DNA from: Reichenbachiella sp. | GTDB taxonomy: Bacteria > Bacteroidota > Bacteroidia > Cytophagales > Cyclobacteriaceae | Length of the DNA stretch: 64,000 nt | Assembly (NCBI RefSeq): GCF_033344935.1 | Contig: NZ_JAWPMM010000001.1 | Span: 1,474,001 to 1,538,000, forward strand | Reading direction: 5' to 3' | In this document: one piece after another, positions 26,055 to 33,775 of the stretch | How the letters are laid out: the number at the start of each line of letters is the position of its first letter | How positions within the stretch are numbered: the first letter of the stretch is position 1 | Notes under the pieces: generated by a model | Told to the model about the DNA's origin: nothing | Databases searched by the model: none | What the model saw: the letters and a program-made list of their open reading frames with translations, nothing else | Program-made: the position numbers and the translations under genes

Positions 26055-26308
26055 TTCTTTCGAATAGTTGGACTTTCAATGTATGGAATAATTTGGTCCT
26101 AAATAAGGGTTGACGGACGGATAACCGCTATCAAGTGACAAACAATAATATAGTCTGACTGTGGAGCATATTCCCCAATTGAGTCGAGAATGGAACACAC
26201 TGGTTTATAGAAATCTGTTGAAAATGCTAGTAGGGGCCTATTTGCCTCTTGGATTGATTTTTTCTTTAATAGACGTACACTGCGAAGTACAGCATTAAAG
26301 ACACAATC

Positions 26309-27160
26309 ATGAAAGACATAAAAAACTTATTAGTTCCCATAGATTTTACCAAAGAATCAGTGGCAGGTTTAAAGGCTGCCAATCAGTTTGCGACAAAATT
26401 TAAAGGCAAGGTACACGTTGTGCATTTCCTTCCTTATCATCCAGTGGTTACACCGGTATATCCTGGAGACAATTCTATGAGTGTCAATAAAGTAGTGCAG
26501 GAACAGCAAATGGAACGCGAAAAGATCCATGTGCTAAGAAAGCTGAAAACGGAAATGGATCTCTATTTGAGTGAAGACTTGAGAGGTCAGATCTATATAG
26601 TAAGTGATACGCTCAATTCAGGGATGAATGACTTATTAGACGATATTAAAGTAGACTTGATTGTATCGGGTACTTCTGGGAGTAGCAATTTAATTGAGAA
26701 ATTCTCTGGAAACAATACCGAAAAAATGATACGAAAGTCAGGTATTCCAGTACTGGCAGTATCTAATTATGCAGACGTTTCATTAGACGATGTGTTGATT
26801 GCTACTGACTTAAGTACAGAATTACCCACCCGTTTGTACGACATGTGTCGATTATTGGAAAATCACGGAGCGACCATTCATTTTGTAAATGTCAATACTA
26901 CCGAACTGCTCAACGAGGCAGATATTTTGCCTAAAATGTCAGCTTTGGTTAAAGCATTAAAGATCAGAAATTTTAGAATCCATATAGTTTCAAACAAAGG
27001 AGAGGTAAACGGCATTATGAAAGTTGTCGATAAAATCCACCCAGGTTTGATCTTGATGAAAACGTATCAAAAATCCAGTTTCTGGACCTTCTTCGAGGGA
27101 AGCCTGGCAGAAAAGGTCATCCACGAAACAGAAGTACCAGTCCTGGTAGAACAGGTCTGA
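26309..27160 (+). CDS. Tandem universal stress protein (UspA family)
   Basis: 283 residues with two USP domains: 1-150 (IKNLLVPIDFTKESVAGLKAA, DLIVSGTSGSSN) and about 158-283 (DDVLIATDLSTELPT, LILMKTYQKSSF). The ATP-binding G-x2-G-x9-G/S pattern is partly kept in the first domain. It is cytoplasmic. It opens a block of stress and signalling genes that runs to MscS at 33706. Confidence 0.92.
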   Translation: MKDIKNLLVPIDFTKESVAGLKAANQFATKFKGKVHVVHFLPYHPVVTPVYPGDNSMSVNKVVQEQQMEREKIHVLRKLKTEMDLYLSEDLRGQIYIVSDTLNSGMNDLLDDIKVDLIVSGTSGSSNLIEKFSGNNTEKMIRKSGIPVLAVSNYADVSLDDVLIATDLSTELPTRLYDMCRLLENHGATIHFVNVNTTELLNEADILPKMSALVKALKIRNFRIHIVSNKGEVNGIMKVVDKIHPGLILMKTYQKSSFWTFFEGSLAEKVIHETEVPVLVEQV

Positions 27161-27264
27161 TCTAGTGTGGAAAAATATCCCCACCCATTACGATATTGTT
27201 GAAATTCATTCTCTTTTAATTAGTCGATTTAAGGTTTAGAGCTATTTGGAGGCTGTTTTATCAA

Positions 27265-27281
27265 AAGGAATGATTTTGGCA
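27265..27281 (+). promoter_or_regulatory. Possible sigma-54 promoter
   Basis: AAGGAATGATTTTGGCA has the invariant GG and GC separated by exactly ten bases plus several other consensus positions. It would start transcription near 27292, ahead of the lipoprotein gene at 27349. Weaker than the 31779 site. Confidence 0.35.
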
Positions 27282-27348
27282 ACTCATTAATCAAATTGTA
27301 GGAAAGAGGAGAGTCCTCTTGATTGAAGTTTTAAATACAACATAGAAT

Positions 27349-27780
27349 ATGAATTTTAGAAATAGTAATAATTACACTCATCTTTTAACATTAGTGCTGA
27401 TCATCACATTGGCCAGTTGCTCTTCGAACAACAACAAATCTGAAGCTGCAGAGGCTGTGGAAGAAGTGAAAGAAGAAGCGTTGGCAGCCAAGAAAAAGCT
27501 AAAAGGCGAATACAACGATGCGATTGAGGCTTTGGATAAGAAAATATCCAGTTTGGACAATGAGTTGGAAGGCGCAACAGATGAGACGAAAGAAGAACTA
27601 ACGGCCACGCTGGATAAACTTAAAAAACAAAGAACTCATATGGCTAATGAACTCGTAGAGATCTCGGAATCAACATCAGAAAGCTGGGATGAGATTAAAC
27701 AGGAGTCAGAGGAAGTGTTGATTGTCTATCAAGCAAAAATTGATAGCCTGACACTTGAAGCTGAAGAATTGATCAATTAA
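27349..27780 (+). CDS. Coiled-coil lipoprotein of unknown function
   Basis: 143 residues. A lipobox (LASC, Cys near 24) follows a hydrophobic signal; the rest is a long, charged helix (EAVEEVKEEALAAKKKLKGEYN and on) predicted as a coiled coil. It is likely anchored in the outer or inner membrane facing the periplasm. Its place between a universal stress protein and response regulators suggests an envelope-stress role; that is inference. Confidence 0.7.
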   Translation: MNFRNSNNYTHLLTLVLIITLASCSSNNNKSEAAEAVEEVKEEALAAKKKLKGEYNDAIEALDKKISSLDNELEGATDETKEELTATLDKLKKQRTHMANELVEISESTSESWDEIKQESEEVLIVYQAKIDSLTLEAEELIN

Positions 27781-27796
27781 GCCAGCAGTGAAGAGG

Positions 27797-27829
27797 ACCA
27801 AGCAAGCATTTGGTGAGCTTGGTTCTTTG
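27797..27829 (+). terminator. Terminator after the coiled-coil lipoprotein gene
   Basis: ACCAAGC and GCTTGGT pair around a 13-base loop and are followed by a T-rich stretch. Confidence 0.6.
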
Positions 27830-27856
27830 ATTTATTTAAAAGTGAATTAATAAAGA

Positions 27857-28330
27857 ATGACAAAAATGGATATTAGAATCAAACAACTCATCGGAGAACT
27901 AAAATTGGCAGAAATTACCTACCGCATGTCTTCATTGCGCATGTCTGATCAACCCGCAAAAGATCAATTGATCACTTTGGCAGAACGGAAAATGAAATTC
28001 ATCAAAGGGATCATAGACCAGCATGACGAAACTTTCGAAAGACTAATGTTAGAGGTTTTGGTCATGGTCAAACCGGAGCACGACAAATTAGAAATTGAAC
28101 TAGATCATTTGCTTTTGCAAGGCTGGGAAACTGAAATCTTGGATTATTGTTTAGATAGAGAGAGTAAGATTGAAAAACTATACAAGCAGTTGATCACAGA
28201 CGCCCAATATGATGAGTTTCTCAAAGCATTATTAATGAGTCAGCTTACTGATACAACCGACATCATTAATGAGTTGGAAGATACCAAAGCCGTTTTTGAA
28301 TCTATATTTTCATTAGAATCTGCGATCTAG
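27857..28330 (+). CDS. Helical protein of unknown function
   Basis: 157 residues, almost entirely helical by eye and without membrane segments. ITYRMSSLRMSDQPAKDQLITLAERKMKF and repeated leucine-rich amphipathic stretches resemble a four-helix bundle. No named family is recognised. An alternative start is the internal ATG at codon 4 (MDIRIK). It is 79 bases upstream of the response regulator. Confidence 0.6.
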   Translation: MTKMDIRIKQLIGELKLAEITYRMSSLRMSDQPAKDQLITLAERKMKFIKGIIDQHDETFERLMLEVLVMVKPEHDKLEIELDHLLLQGWETEILDYCLDRESKIEKLYKQLITDAQYDEFLKALLMSQLTDTTDIINELEDTKAVFESIFSLESAI

Positions 28331-28409
28331 CTGTTGCGGTTTTACTTTGGCTTCCATCAATATTGAGCTAACTTGAGAAATATATTACACATGACCAAAA
28401 TAAACTGAG

Positions 28410-28772
28410 ATGCAGGCCAGAGCCCTCATTGTAGATGATGAAGACGACATTGGATTGATGGTTTCTCGAATCCTGACTAAAGAAGGGTTGGAAGCTGAAC
28501 ATGTCAATAGAATAACTGCAGCCAGGGTCAAAGTGCAGGAAGAAAAGTATCAGGCATACTTGCTTGATTTAAACCTTCCGGATGGAACCGGTTTTGACCT
28601 GATCCCACTCATTCGCGCTCAATCGCCTCATGCGCGTGTAATCGTGATTAGCGCGCATGATGGAGCTTATGAAATGCAGCGAGTAGAAGAGGAAAAGGTG
28701 CATTCATTCATCAAAAAACCATTTACCAAAAGCCAGATTATAGAAGCCATACAAGGGCTAGAATCGAGATAA
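28410..28772 (+). CDS. Single-domain response regulator
   Basis: 120 residues that are a bare receiver domain: acidic DDEDD near the N-terminus (10-14), phospho-acceptor Asp in LLDLNLPDG (about 54), conserved Ser/Thr in VISAHD and Lys in IKKPF. With no output domain it probably acts by protein contact in a phosphorelay. It lies 6 bases upstream of the NtrC-type regulator, so the two are co-transcribed. Confidence 0.92.
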   Translation: MQARALIVDDEDDIGLMVSRILTKEGLEAEHVNRITAARVKVQEEKYQAYLLDLNLPDGTGFDLIPLIRAQSPHARVIVISAHDGAYEMQRVEEEKVHSFIKKPFTKSQIIEAIQGLESR

Positions 28773-28778
28773 ACCTAT

Positions 28779-30170
28779 ATGAAAAAAATTCTCATAGTTG
28801 ATGATGAGCCTGATATTTGCCTATTGCTCAAAAAGTATTTTACAAAGAAGGGCTACGAGGCCTTTAGCCAACCCAACGGCGAAGATGCTATCAAATGGCT
28901 AAAGGCTAATGAGGTGGATTTGGTAATCTGTGATTTCAAGTTGCCTGATTACACAGGACTAGAGATTCTCCAAAAAATCAAGATAATTAGTCCGGACATT
29001 CAGGTGATCATTATTACGGGATATTCGGATGTGAGAGTGGCAGTTGATGCACTTAAAAAAGGAGCATATGACTATGTAACCAAGCCGCTTTATCCAGATG
29101 AAATATTGGTCACTGTCGAGCAAGCTTTGAGTACAAAAACTCAACAATCGACTACTCAAACAGAATCAAATACAGCGTCAGAAAATCCTAAAAAACAAGT
29201 AGTCTCGCCCACAGACTACATAGCCGGAGTCAGTCATCAAGCGAAGGCTGTCATCAAGCATATTGACTTGATCGCAGCTACCGATATGTCTGTGGTGATT
29301 GAAGGCGAAACGGGAACCGGAAAAGAATATGTGGCTAAAGCGATACACGAAAAAAGCCATAGAGATAAAAAGCCCTTCGTGGCAGTAGACTGTGGTGCTT
29401 TGCCCATGGAATTAGCTGCCAGCGAATTATTTGGCCACGTGAAAGGTGCATTTACTGGAGCTGTGCAGGATAAAAAAGGCTGTTTCGAAAGAGCCAATGG
29501 TGGTACGCTATTTCTGGATGAAATAGGAAACTTGAGCTATGAAAATCAACTCAACCTGCTGCGGGTGCTGCAAGAACGTGTCGTGCGAAAAGTGGGAGGT
29601 GCAGAAGAGAAAGCAGTGGATGTGCGTGTCTTGGTGGCCACCAATGAAAACCTAAGAGAAAAAGTAAAGTCTGGCGAATTTCGTGAGGACATTTACTTTC
29701 GACTCAATGAATTTAAAATTGAACTGTCTGGACTCAAAGAGCGCCCCGATGATATTGAAGTATTCGCTCAGCACTTTTTGACATTGGCCAATCAGCAATT
29801 AAATAAAGATATAAAAGGATTTGCTCCTGATGTCATTCAGATATTCAGAACCTATAGCTGGCCAGGCAATTTGCGAGAGCTGAAAAATGTCATTAAACGT
29901 GGTGTTTTACTTTGCACAACAGATAAAATAGGTGCAGAGTGCTTACCCCAAGAGATCCTTACACCTATGGCTGCAGATGATGAAATGGATATGGTGTTCA
30001 GCGGTGGTATCCCATCAAGTTTGAAAGCCGTGGCCGAACAAGCCGAAAAGCAAGCCATCCTATTGGTGCTGGAAAAAACTAACAAGAATAAAAGTAAAAC
30101 AGCCGAACTGCTCGGTGTGGATAGAAAAACGCTCTACAATAAAATGAGAGCCTACGGTATTGATGCTTAG
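28779..30170 (+). CDS. NtrC-family sigma-54-dependent response regulator
   Basis: 463 residues. The receiver domain (1-120; DLVICDFKLPD holds the phospho-Asp) leads to an AAA+ sigma-54 activator domain (about 148-385) with Walker A GETGTGKEY, the sigma-54 contact loop GAFTGA and Walker B GGTLFLDEIG. A Fis-type HTH ends the protein (NKSKTAELLGVDRKTLYNKMRAYG). It is phosphorylated, oligomerises and drives sigma-54 promoters. The kinase at 30242 is its likely partner, and the sigma-54 site upstream of dps a likely target. Confidence 0.95.
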   Translation: MKKILIVDDEPDICLLLKKYFTKKGYEAFSQPNGEDAIKWLKANEVDLVICDFKLPDYTGLEILQKIKIISPDIQVIIITGYSDVRVAVDALKKGAYDYVTKPLYPDEILVTVEQALSTKTQQSTTQTESNTASENPKKQVVSPTDYIAGVSHQAKAVIKHIDLIAATDMSVVIEGETGTGKEYVAKAIHEKSHRDKKPFVAVDCGALPMELAASELFGHVKGAFTGAVQDKKGCFERANGGTLFLDEIGNLSYENQLNLLRVLQERVVRKVGGAEEKAVDVRVLVATNENLREKVKSGEFREDIYFRLNEFKIELSGLKERPDDIEVFAQHFLTLANQQLNKDIKGFAPDVIQIFRTYSWPGNLRELKNVIKRGVLLCTTDKIGAECLPQEILTPMAADDEMDMVFSGGIPSSLKAVAEQAEKQAILLVLEKTNKNKSKTAELLGVDRKTLYNKMRAYGIDA

Positions 30171-30241
30171 TACAATGGACGTTGTTTTCTTAAATTACTG
30201 TCAAGATGAAATTTATCTTTTAGACATCTAACTTAAAAGCA

Positions 30242-31693
30242 TTGGAACAGATCGAAGGATTGAATGAAGGCGCTGTAGAAAGACTACTCAAAAGTATTCT
30301 CGATAGCGCCTTTAATGGTATCATGACGCTCAAGGCGGTAAGAAACAATGAGGAAATCACTGATTTTGAGTGGCAGTTTGTCAACGATGTAGCCGAAGAA
30401 ATTCTAGGATTTGATTCTAAGCAATTGTTGGACCATAAGCTGCTGGATGTATTGCCTCACAATAAAACCGATGGCCTGTTTGATAGCTACAAGCAAGTCG
30501 TTGAATCTGGTGAGCTAAAGACCTTCGAACAACATTATTCAGGAAACAATACGGATAAGTGGTACAAAATCGCCATTGTAAAAATGGGAGATGGTGTTAC
30601 GGTTACTTTTCAGGATGTTTCTGATCTGAAAGAGGCTATTTTAGAAGTTGAGGCTAGGGAGAAAAAGTACCAAAAGTTATTTGAAGAATCGATTGATGCC
30701 ATTTTCCAGGCCGATGCCAAATTTCGATTTTTAGATGTCAATAGTTCGCTGTTGGAGCTATTTAGATATAATGAAGAAGCTTTGCTCAAGCTTACGTTGA
30801 AAGACTTGATATTGGATCCTCAGGAATACAAAGGATTCAAAAAGACCTTGACCAATGACAAACGACTGGAGGAGTACGAACTCGAAATGCACGATGCAGA
30901 GGGTAATAAGAAGATTTGTATTGTCAACTGTGTCTTGCTGATCGATCCAGAGAGCAAAGAGAAAAGTTACATCGGAGTGATCAGGGATATGACCAAAAGA
31001 CGACTGGCGGATAAAGAACTCGTACAAGCAGAAAAGCTTTCGATGACAGGAAAAATCGCCAGAACTATTGCGCATGAAGTTCGAAACCCACTCACCAATT
31101 TGACGCTGGCGTTAGAGCAACTTAGGGATGAAGTCACTGAAGAGATAGAAGATGCAGATCTTTATTTTTCCATTATCAAAAGAAATTCCGAACGAATTGG
31201 ACAACTCATTACAGATCTACTTAATTCTTCAAAACCCAAAGATTTGAAGTTGGTAAAGCAGTCTGTAAATGCCGTTATTAATCAATCCATTGGCCTGGTT
31301 AGAGATAGACTGAACTTGCAAAACATGGTGCTGCATGAGGATCTACAAGAAGATCTGCCTGATATTGCATTGGATGCCGATCAAATGAATATTGCTTTGC
31401 TTAATCTCTTTATCAATGCGATCGAAGCCATGAAGCCGGATCATGGGGAACTACATGTATCTAGTTCGCTAGACGGAGATCGGGTAGTGGTAAAAGTACG
31501 AGACAATGGTAAGGGACTGAGCAAAGAGGACATGAGCAAGTTGTTCGAGCCATTCTTTACCGGTAAAACAGAAGGAACTGGATTGGGACTGACGACTGTT
31601 CAAAATATTGTGCGAAGTCACAAAGGAAACATCCAGGCCGAAAGTGAAGTCGGAAAAGGCACAATTTTCACCATTAGTTTTTCGACAGAGTGA
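30242..31693 (+). CDS. PAS-domain sensor histidine kinase (NtrB-like)
   Basis: 483 residues from a TTG at 30242; the next ATG is 27 codons in and would cut the first PAS domain. Two PAS domains (about 10-125 and 140-255; FEESIDAIFQADAKFRFLDVNSS) precede HisKA (phospho-His in IARTIAHEVRNPLTNL, about 280) and HATPase (NLFINAIEAM, DNGKGLS, GTGLGLTTV; about 380-483). There are no membrane segments, so it is a cytoplasmic sensor. It is the NtrB-type partner of the adjacent NtrC-type regulator. Confidence 0.92.
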   Translation: MEQIEGLNEGAVERLLKSILDSAFNGIMTLKAVRNNEEITDFEWQFVNDVAEEILGFDSKQLLDHKLLDVLPHNKTDGLFDSYKQVVESGELKTFEQHYSGNNTDKWYKIAIVKMGDGVTVTFQDVSDLKEAILEVEAREKKYQKLFEESIDAIFQADAKFRFLDVNSSLLELFRYNEEALLKLTLKDLILDPQEYKGFKKTLTNDKRLEEYELEMHDAEGNKKICIVNCVLLIDPESKEKSYIGVIRDMTKRRLADKELVQAEKLSMTGKIARTIAHEVRNPLTNLTLALEQLRDEVTEEIEDADLYFSIIKRNSERIGQLITDLLNSSKPKDLKLVKQSVNAVINQSIGLVRDRLNLQNMVLHEDLQEDLPDIALDADQMNIALLNLFINAIEAMKPDHGELHVSSSLDGDRVVVKVRDNGKGLSKEDMSKLFEPFFTGKTEGTGLGLTTVQNIVRSHKGNIQAESEVGKGTIFTISFSTE

Positions 31694-31754
31694 GGAAAAT
31701 ATTTCCCAAATTCTTATTGATCTCCTCATAAATCTCCAAGAAAATGAATAAAAA

Positions 31755-31770
31755 GACGCCATAGAGCGTC
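31755..31770 (-). terminator. Short hairpin oriented against the dps operon
   Basis: GACGC and GCGTC pair around CATAGA. On the minus strand it is followed by TTTTTATT, the form of a terminator for antisense transcription. It lies just upstream of the sigma-54 site and might instead be a protein-binding palindrome. Confidence 0.35.
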
Positions 31771-31778
31771 ATGCGGTC

Positions 31779-31795
31779 TTGGTACGTTATTCGCA
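31779..31795 (+). promoter_or_regulatory. Sigma-54 promoter of dps
   Basis: TTGGTACGTTATTCGCA matches the consensus TTGGCACGNNNNTTGCA at all but two fixed positions and keeps the invariant GG and GC with ten bases between. Transcription would start near 31806, 23 bases before the dps ATG. The NtrC-type activator is encoded 1.6 kb upstream. Confidence 0.65.
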
Positions 31796-31828
31796 ACTCT
31801 TCTGGTAAATCAATAAAATCAGAAGATT

Positions 31829-32344
31829 ATGGATAACAATATATTAGATATACAAAAACCGAAAAAGAAATCATACGCCTCACTTGGATATTCAAAGCTC
31901 GAAACCGCAGAGCTTGTAGATGTCATGAATAAGCTGTTGGCCAACTATGCGGTGCATTATCAGAAACTCAGAAATTTTCATTGGAATGTACGAGGTGGGG
32001 ACTTCTTCGATATCCATGAGAAGTTTGAAGTTCAGTACAAAACGGCAAGTGTGATAATCGATGAGATCGCCGAAAGAATAAGGATTTTTGGTCAGATGCC
32101 GCTGAGTACGTTGAGAGAATTTCTTGACACCTCTGAAATTAAAGAATCAGGGACAGACCTCACCGGTCTGGAAATGGTAAGGGAGATAATCAAAGATTAC
32201 CATATTCTATTGGAACATTTGTTTGCTACAATAGAAGTAGCTATTGAAAATGGTGACAGCGGTACCGAAGAAATGATGAAAGGCTATGTGAAACAAGTGG
32301 AGAAAGACCATTGGATGCTCACCGCCTTTGCTCACCAGGGATAA
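31829..32344 (+). CDS. dps: Dps-family ferritin-like DNA protection protein
   Basis: 171 residues with the Dps signature NFHWNVRGGDFFDIHEKFE, including ferroxidase ligands His51, His63 and a nearby Glu, and the helical continuation IIDEIAERIRIFGQMPLSTLREFL. Dps dodecamers oxidise and store iron and protect DNA from peroxide. It is the first gene after a sigma-54 promoter and is followed by ytxH-like and mscS genes. Confidence 0.93.
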   Translation: MDNNILDIQKPKKKSYASLGYSKLETAELVDVMNKLLANYAVHYQKLRNFHWNVRGGDFFDIHEKFEVQYKTASVIIDEIAERIRIFGQMPLSTLREFLDTSEIKESGTDLTGLEMVREIIKDYHILLEHLFATIEVAIENGDSGTEEMMKGYVKQVEKDHWMLTAFAHQG

Positions 32345-32370
32345 CCCAAAACAAGAAACTTAATATAAAT

Positions 32371-32392
32371 GCCTCAAAGGTTTTGGGGCTAT
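32371..32392 (+). terminator. Weak hairpin between dps and the YtxH gene
   Basis: GCCTCAAA and TTTTGGGGC pair with a wobble around GG. The T tract is poor, so it may attenuate rather than stop the transcript. Confidence 0.4.
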
Positions 32393-32411
32393 TCACTAAA
32401 AATAGATAAAC

Positions 32412-32672
32412 ATGAAAGCGTTAAAATTTATAGCATCATTTGTAATAGGAGCAGGAGCAGGATTAGCAGCAGGATATTTGACAGCGCCAAGGAGTGGCAA
32501 AGAATCAAGAGAGAAGTTGGTAGATGAGTCTAAAGAATACAAAGATGCTTTGGAGAAGGCGGCGACTCAGAAATTGGCCGAAGCCAAAACAATATTGAAC
32601 AAAACCATTAAGGAAAAATCAGCGCAAGGCAAACAGATCCTTGATCAAGTGGCTGAAAAAGCAACGATGTAA
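32412..32672 (+). CDS. YtxH-domain protein
   Basis: 86 residues. A glycine/alanine-rich membrane helix (about 4-24; FIASFVIGAGAGLAAGYLTAPRSGKE) leads into a charged amphipathic helix, exactly the YtxH/GvpP-like layout with its APRSGKE motif. The family is associated with general stress but its activity is unknown. It lies 67 bases after dps. Confidence 0.85.
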   Translation: MKALKFIASFVIGAGAGLAAGYLTAPRSGKESREKLVDESKEYKDALEKAATQKLAEAKTILNKTIKEKSAQGKQILDQVAEKATM

Positions 32673-32689
32673 GCTGAAAAAAATTAAGT

Positions 32690-32747
32690 AGCGAGGATAA
32701 ACCCAGAGCGTATTTCAGGCCATGGAGCTATCCTCGCTGCCATTTTT
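32690..32747 (+). terminator. Hairpin terminator after the YtxH gene
   Basis: AGCGAGGATA (32690-32699) and TATCCTCGCT (32729-32738) are perfectly complementary, followed by GCCATTTTTTAG. Confidence 0.7.
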
Positions 32748-32770
32748 TAGTTTATTAAACCCTCATTATA

Positions 32771-33706
32771 ATGGAATTCAATTTGAACAAAGCAATAGAA
32801 ATTTTAAGTGGAAAACTATCCAGCTGGCTAGAGGCGCTCACCGCCTTGCTGCCCAATATGGTAGTGGCAGTATTTGTACTCGTAGTGTCATATATCGTCG
32901 CACGAATGTTGAAGATGGCGGTCAACAGACTGATGGCTCGGTTTTCAGCCAAAGAAGCAATCAATAGTCTGTTTACTACACTGGTTTATTTAACCACCCT
33001 AGCTATTGGTTTGATGGTAGCGCTAAATGTGTTGCACTTAGAGCAGACGGTGACCTCGCTATTGGCTGGTGCTGGTATTATTGGTTTGGCACTTGGTTTT
33101 GCCTTTCAGGACATTGCCGCCAATTTTATTTCAGGCGTTTTGATAGCATTCAGAAAGCCTATTCAATTGGGTGACATTATTGAGACCAAATCTTTTATGG
33201 GGACGGTGGAGAAAATAGATCTCCGAGTGACTATGTTAAGAACTTTTCAAGGCCTGCATGTGATCATTCCAAATAAAGATGTGTTCCAATCGCCTGTAAC
33301 GAATTATACTAAAACCTCTGATCGAAGGATTGATTTAGAGGTGGGCGTTTCTTATGCCGACGATCTGGAGAAGGTAAAACAGGTAGCCATTGAAGCGGTA
33401 TCAGAATTGCCCTACTTATTGCCCAACAAAGAAGTCGAACTACACTACACGGCGTTTGGTGATAGCTCTATCAATTTCAAATTGATGATTTGGGTTCATT
33501 ATCCAAATGAACCTGGTTATTTAAAAGCTCAAAGTGATGCCATTATTGCCGTGAAAAAAGCATTTGATGCCAATGATATTACCATACCATTCCCAATCCG
33601 TACGATGGATTTTGGAATTAGAGGAGGGAAGACCTTGTCGGAAATGACTGTGAATACAGGAAGCTTGACAAGAAATGGTAAGGCCAAGGAGTTACAAGAA
33701 AATTAA
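32771..33706 (+). CDS. mscS: Small-conductance mechanosensitive channel MscS
   Basis: 311 residues. Three hydrophobic helices lie at about 25-125. The pore helix is LLAGAGIIGLALGFAFQDIAANFISGVLI, a close match to the MscS TM3 pattern of Gly and Ala, followed by the IQLGDIIE beta domain (FMGTVEKIDLRVTMLRTFQG, VIIPNKD) and a C-terminal alpha-beta domain. It releases solutes on hypo-osmotic shock. It probably shares the stress regulation of dps, although a terminator intervenes. Confidence 0.95.
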   Translation: MEFNLNKAIEILSGKLSSWLEALTALLPNMVVAVFVLVVSYIVARMLKMAVNRLMARFSAKEAINSLFTTLVYLTTLAIGLMVALNVLHLEQTVTSLLAGAGIIGLALGFAFQDIAANFISGVLIAFRKPIQLGDIIETKSFMGTVEKIDLRVTMLRTFQGLHVIIPNKDVFQSPVTNYTKTSDRRIDLEVGVSYADDLEKVKQVAIEAVSELPYLLPNKEVELHYTAFGDSSINFKLMIWVHYPNEPGYLKAQSDAIIAVKKAFDANDITIPFPIRTMDFGIRGGKTLSEMTVNTGSLTRNGKAKELQEN

Positions 33707-33731
33707 AGGATTATACAGGTGATGAAAATGG

Positions 33732-33762
33732 AACCCTGATCGGACTAAGATTGGGGTTTTCT
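33732..33762 (+). terminator. Terminator after mscS
   Basis: AACCC and GGGTT pair around a 17-base loop with TTTTC following; it separates mscS from the convergent kinase. Confidence 0.45.
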
Positions 33763-33775
33763 ATTTGTTATCCCT

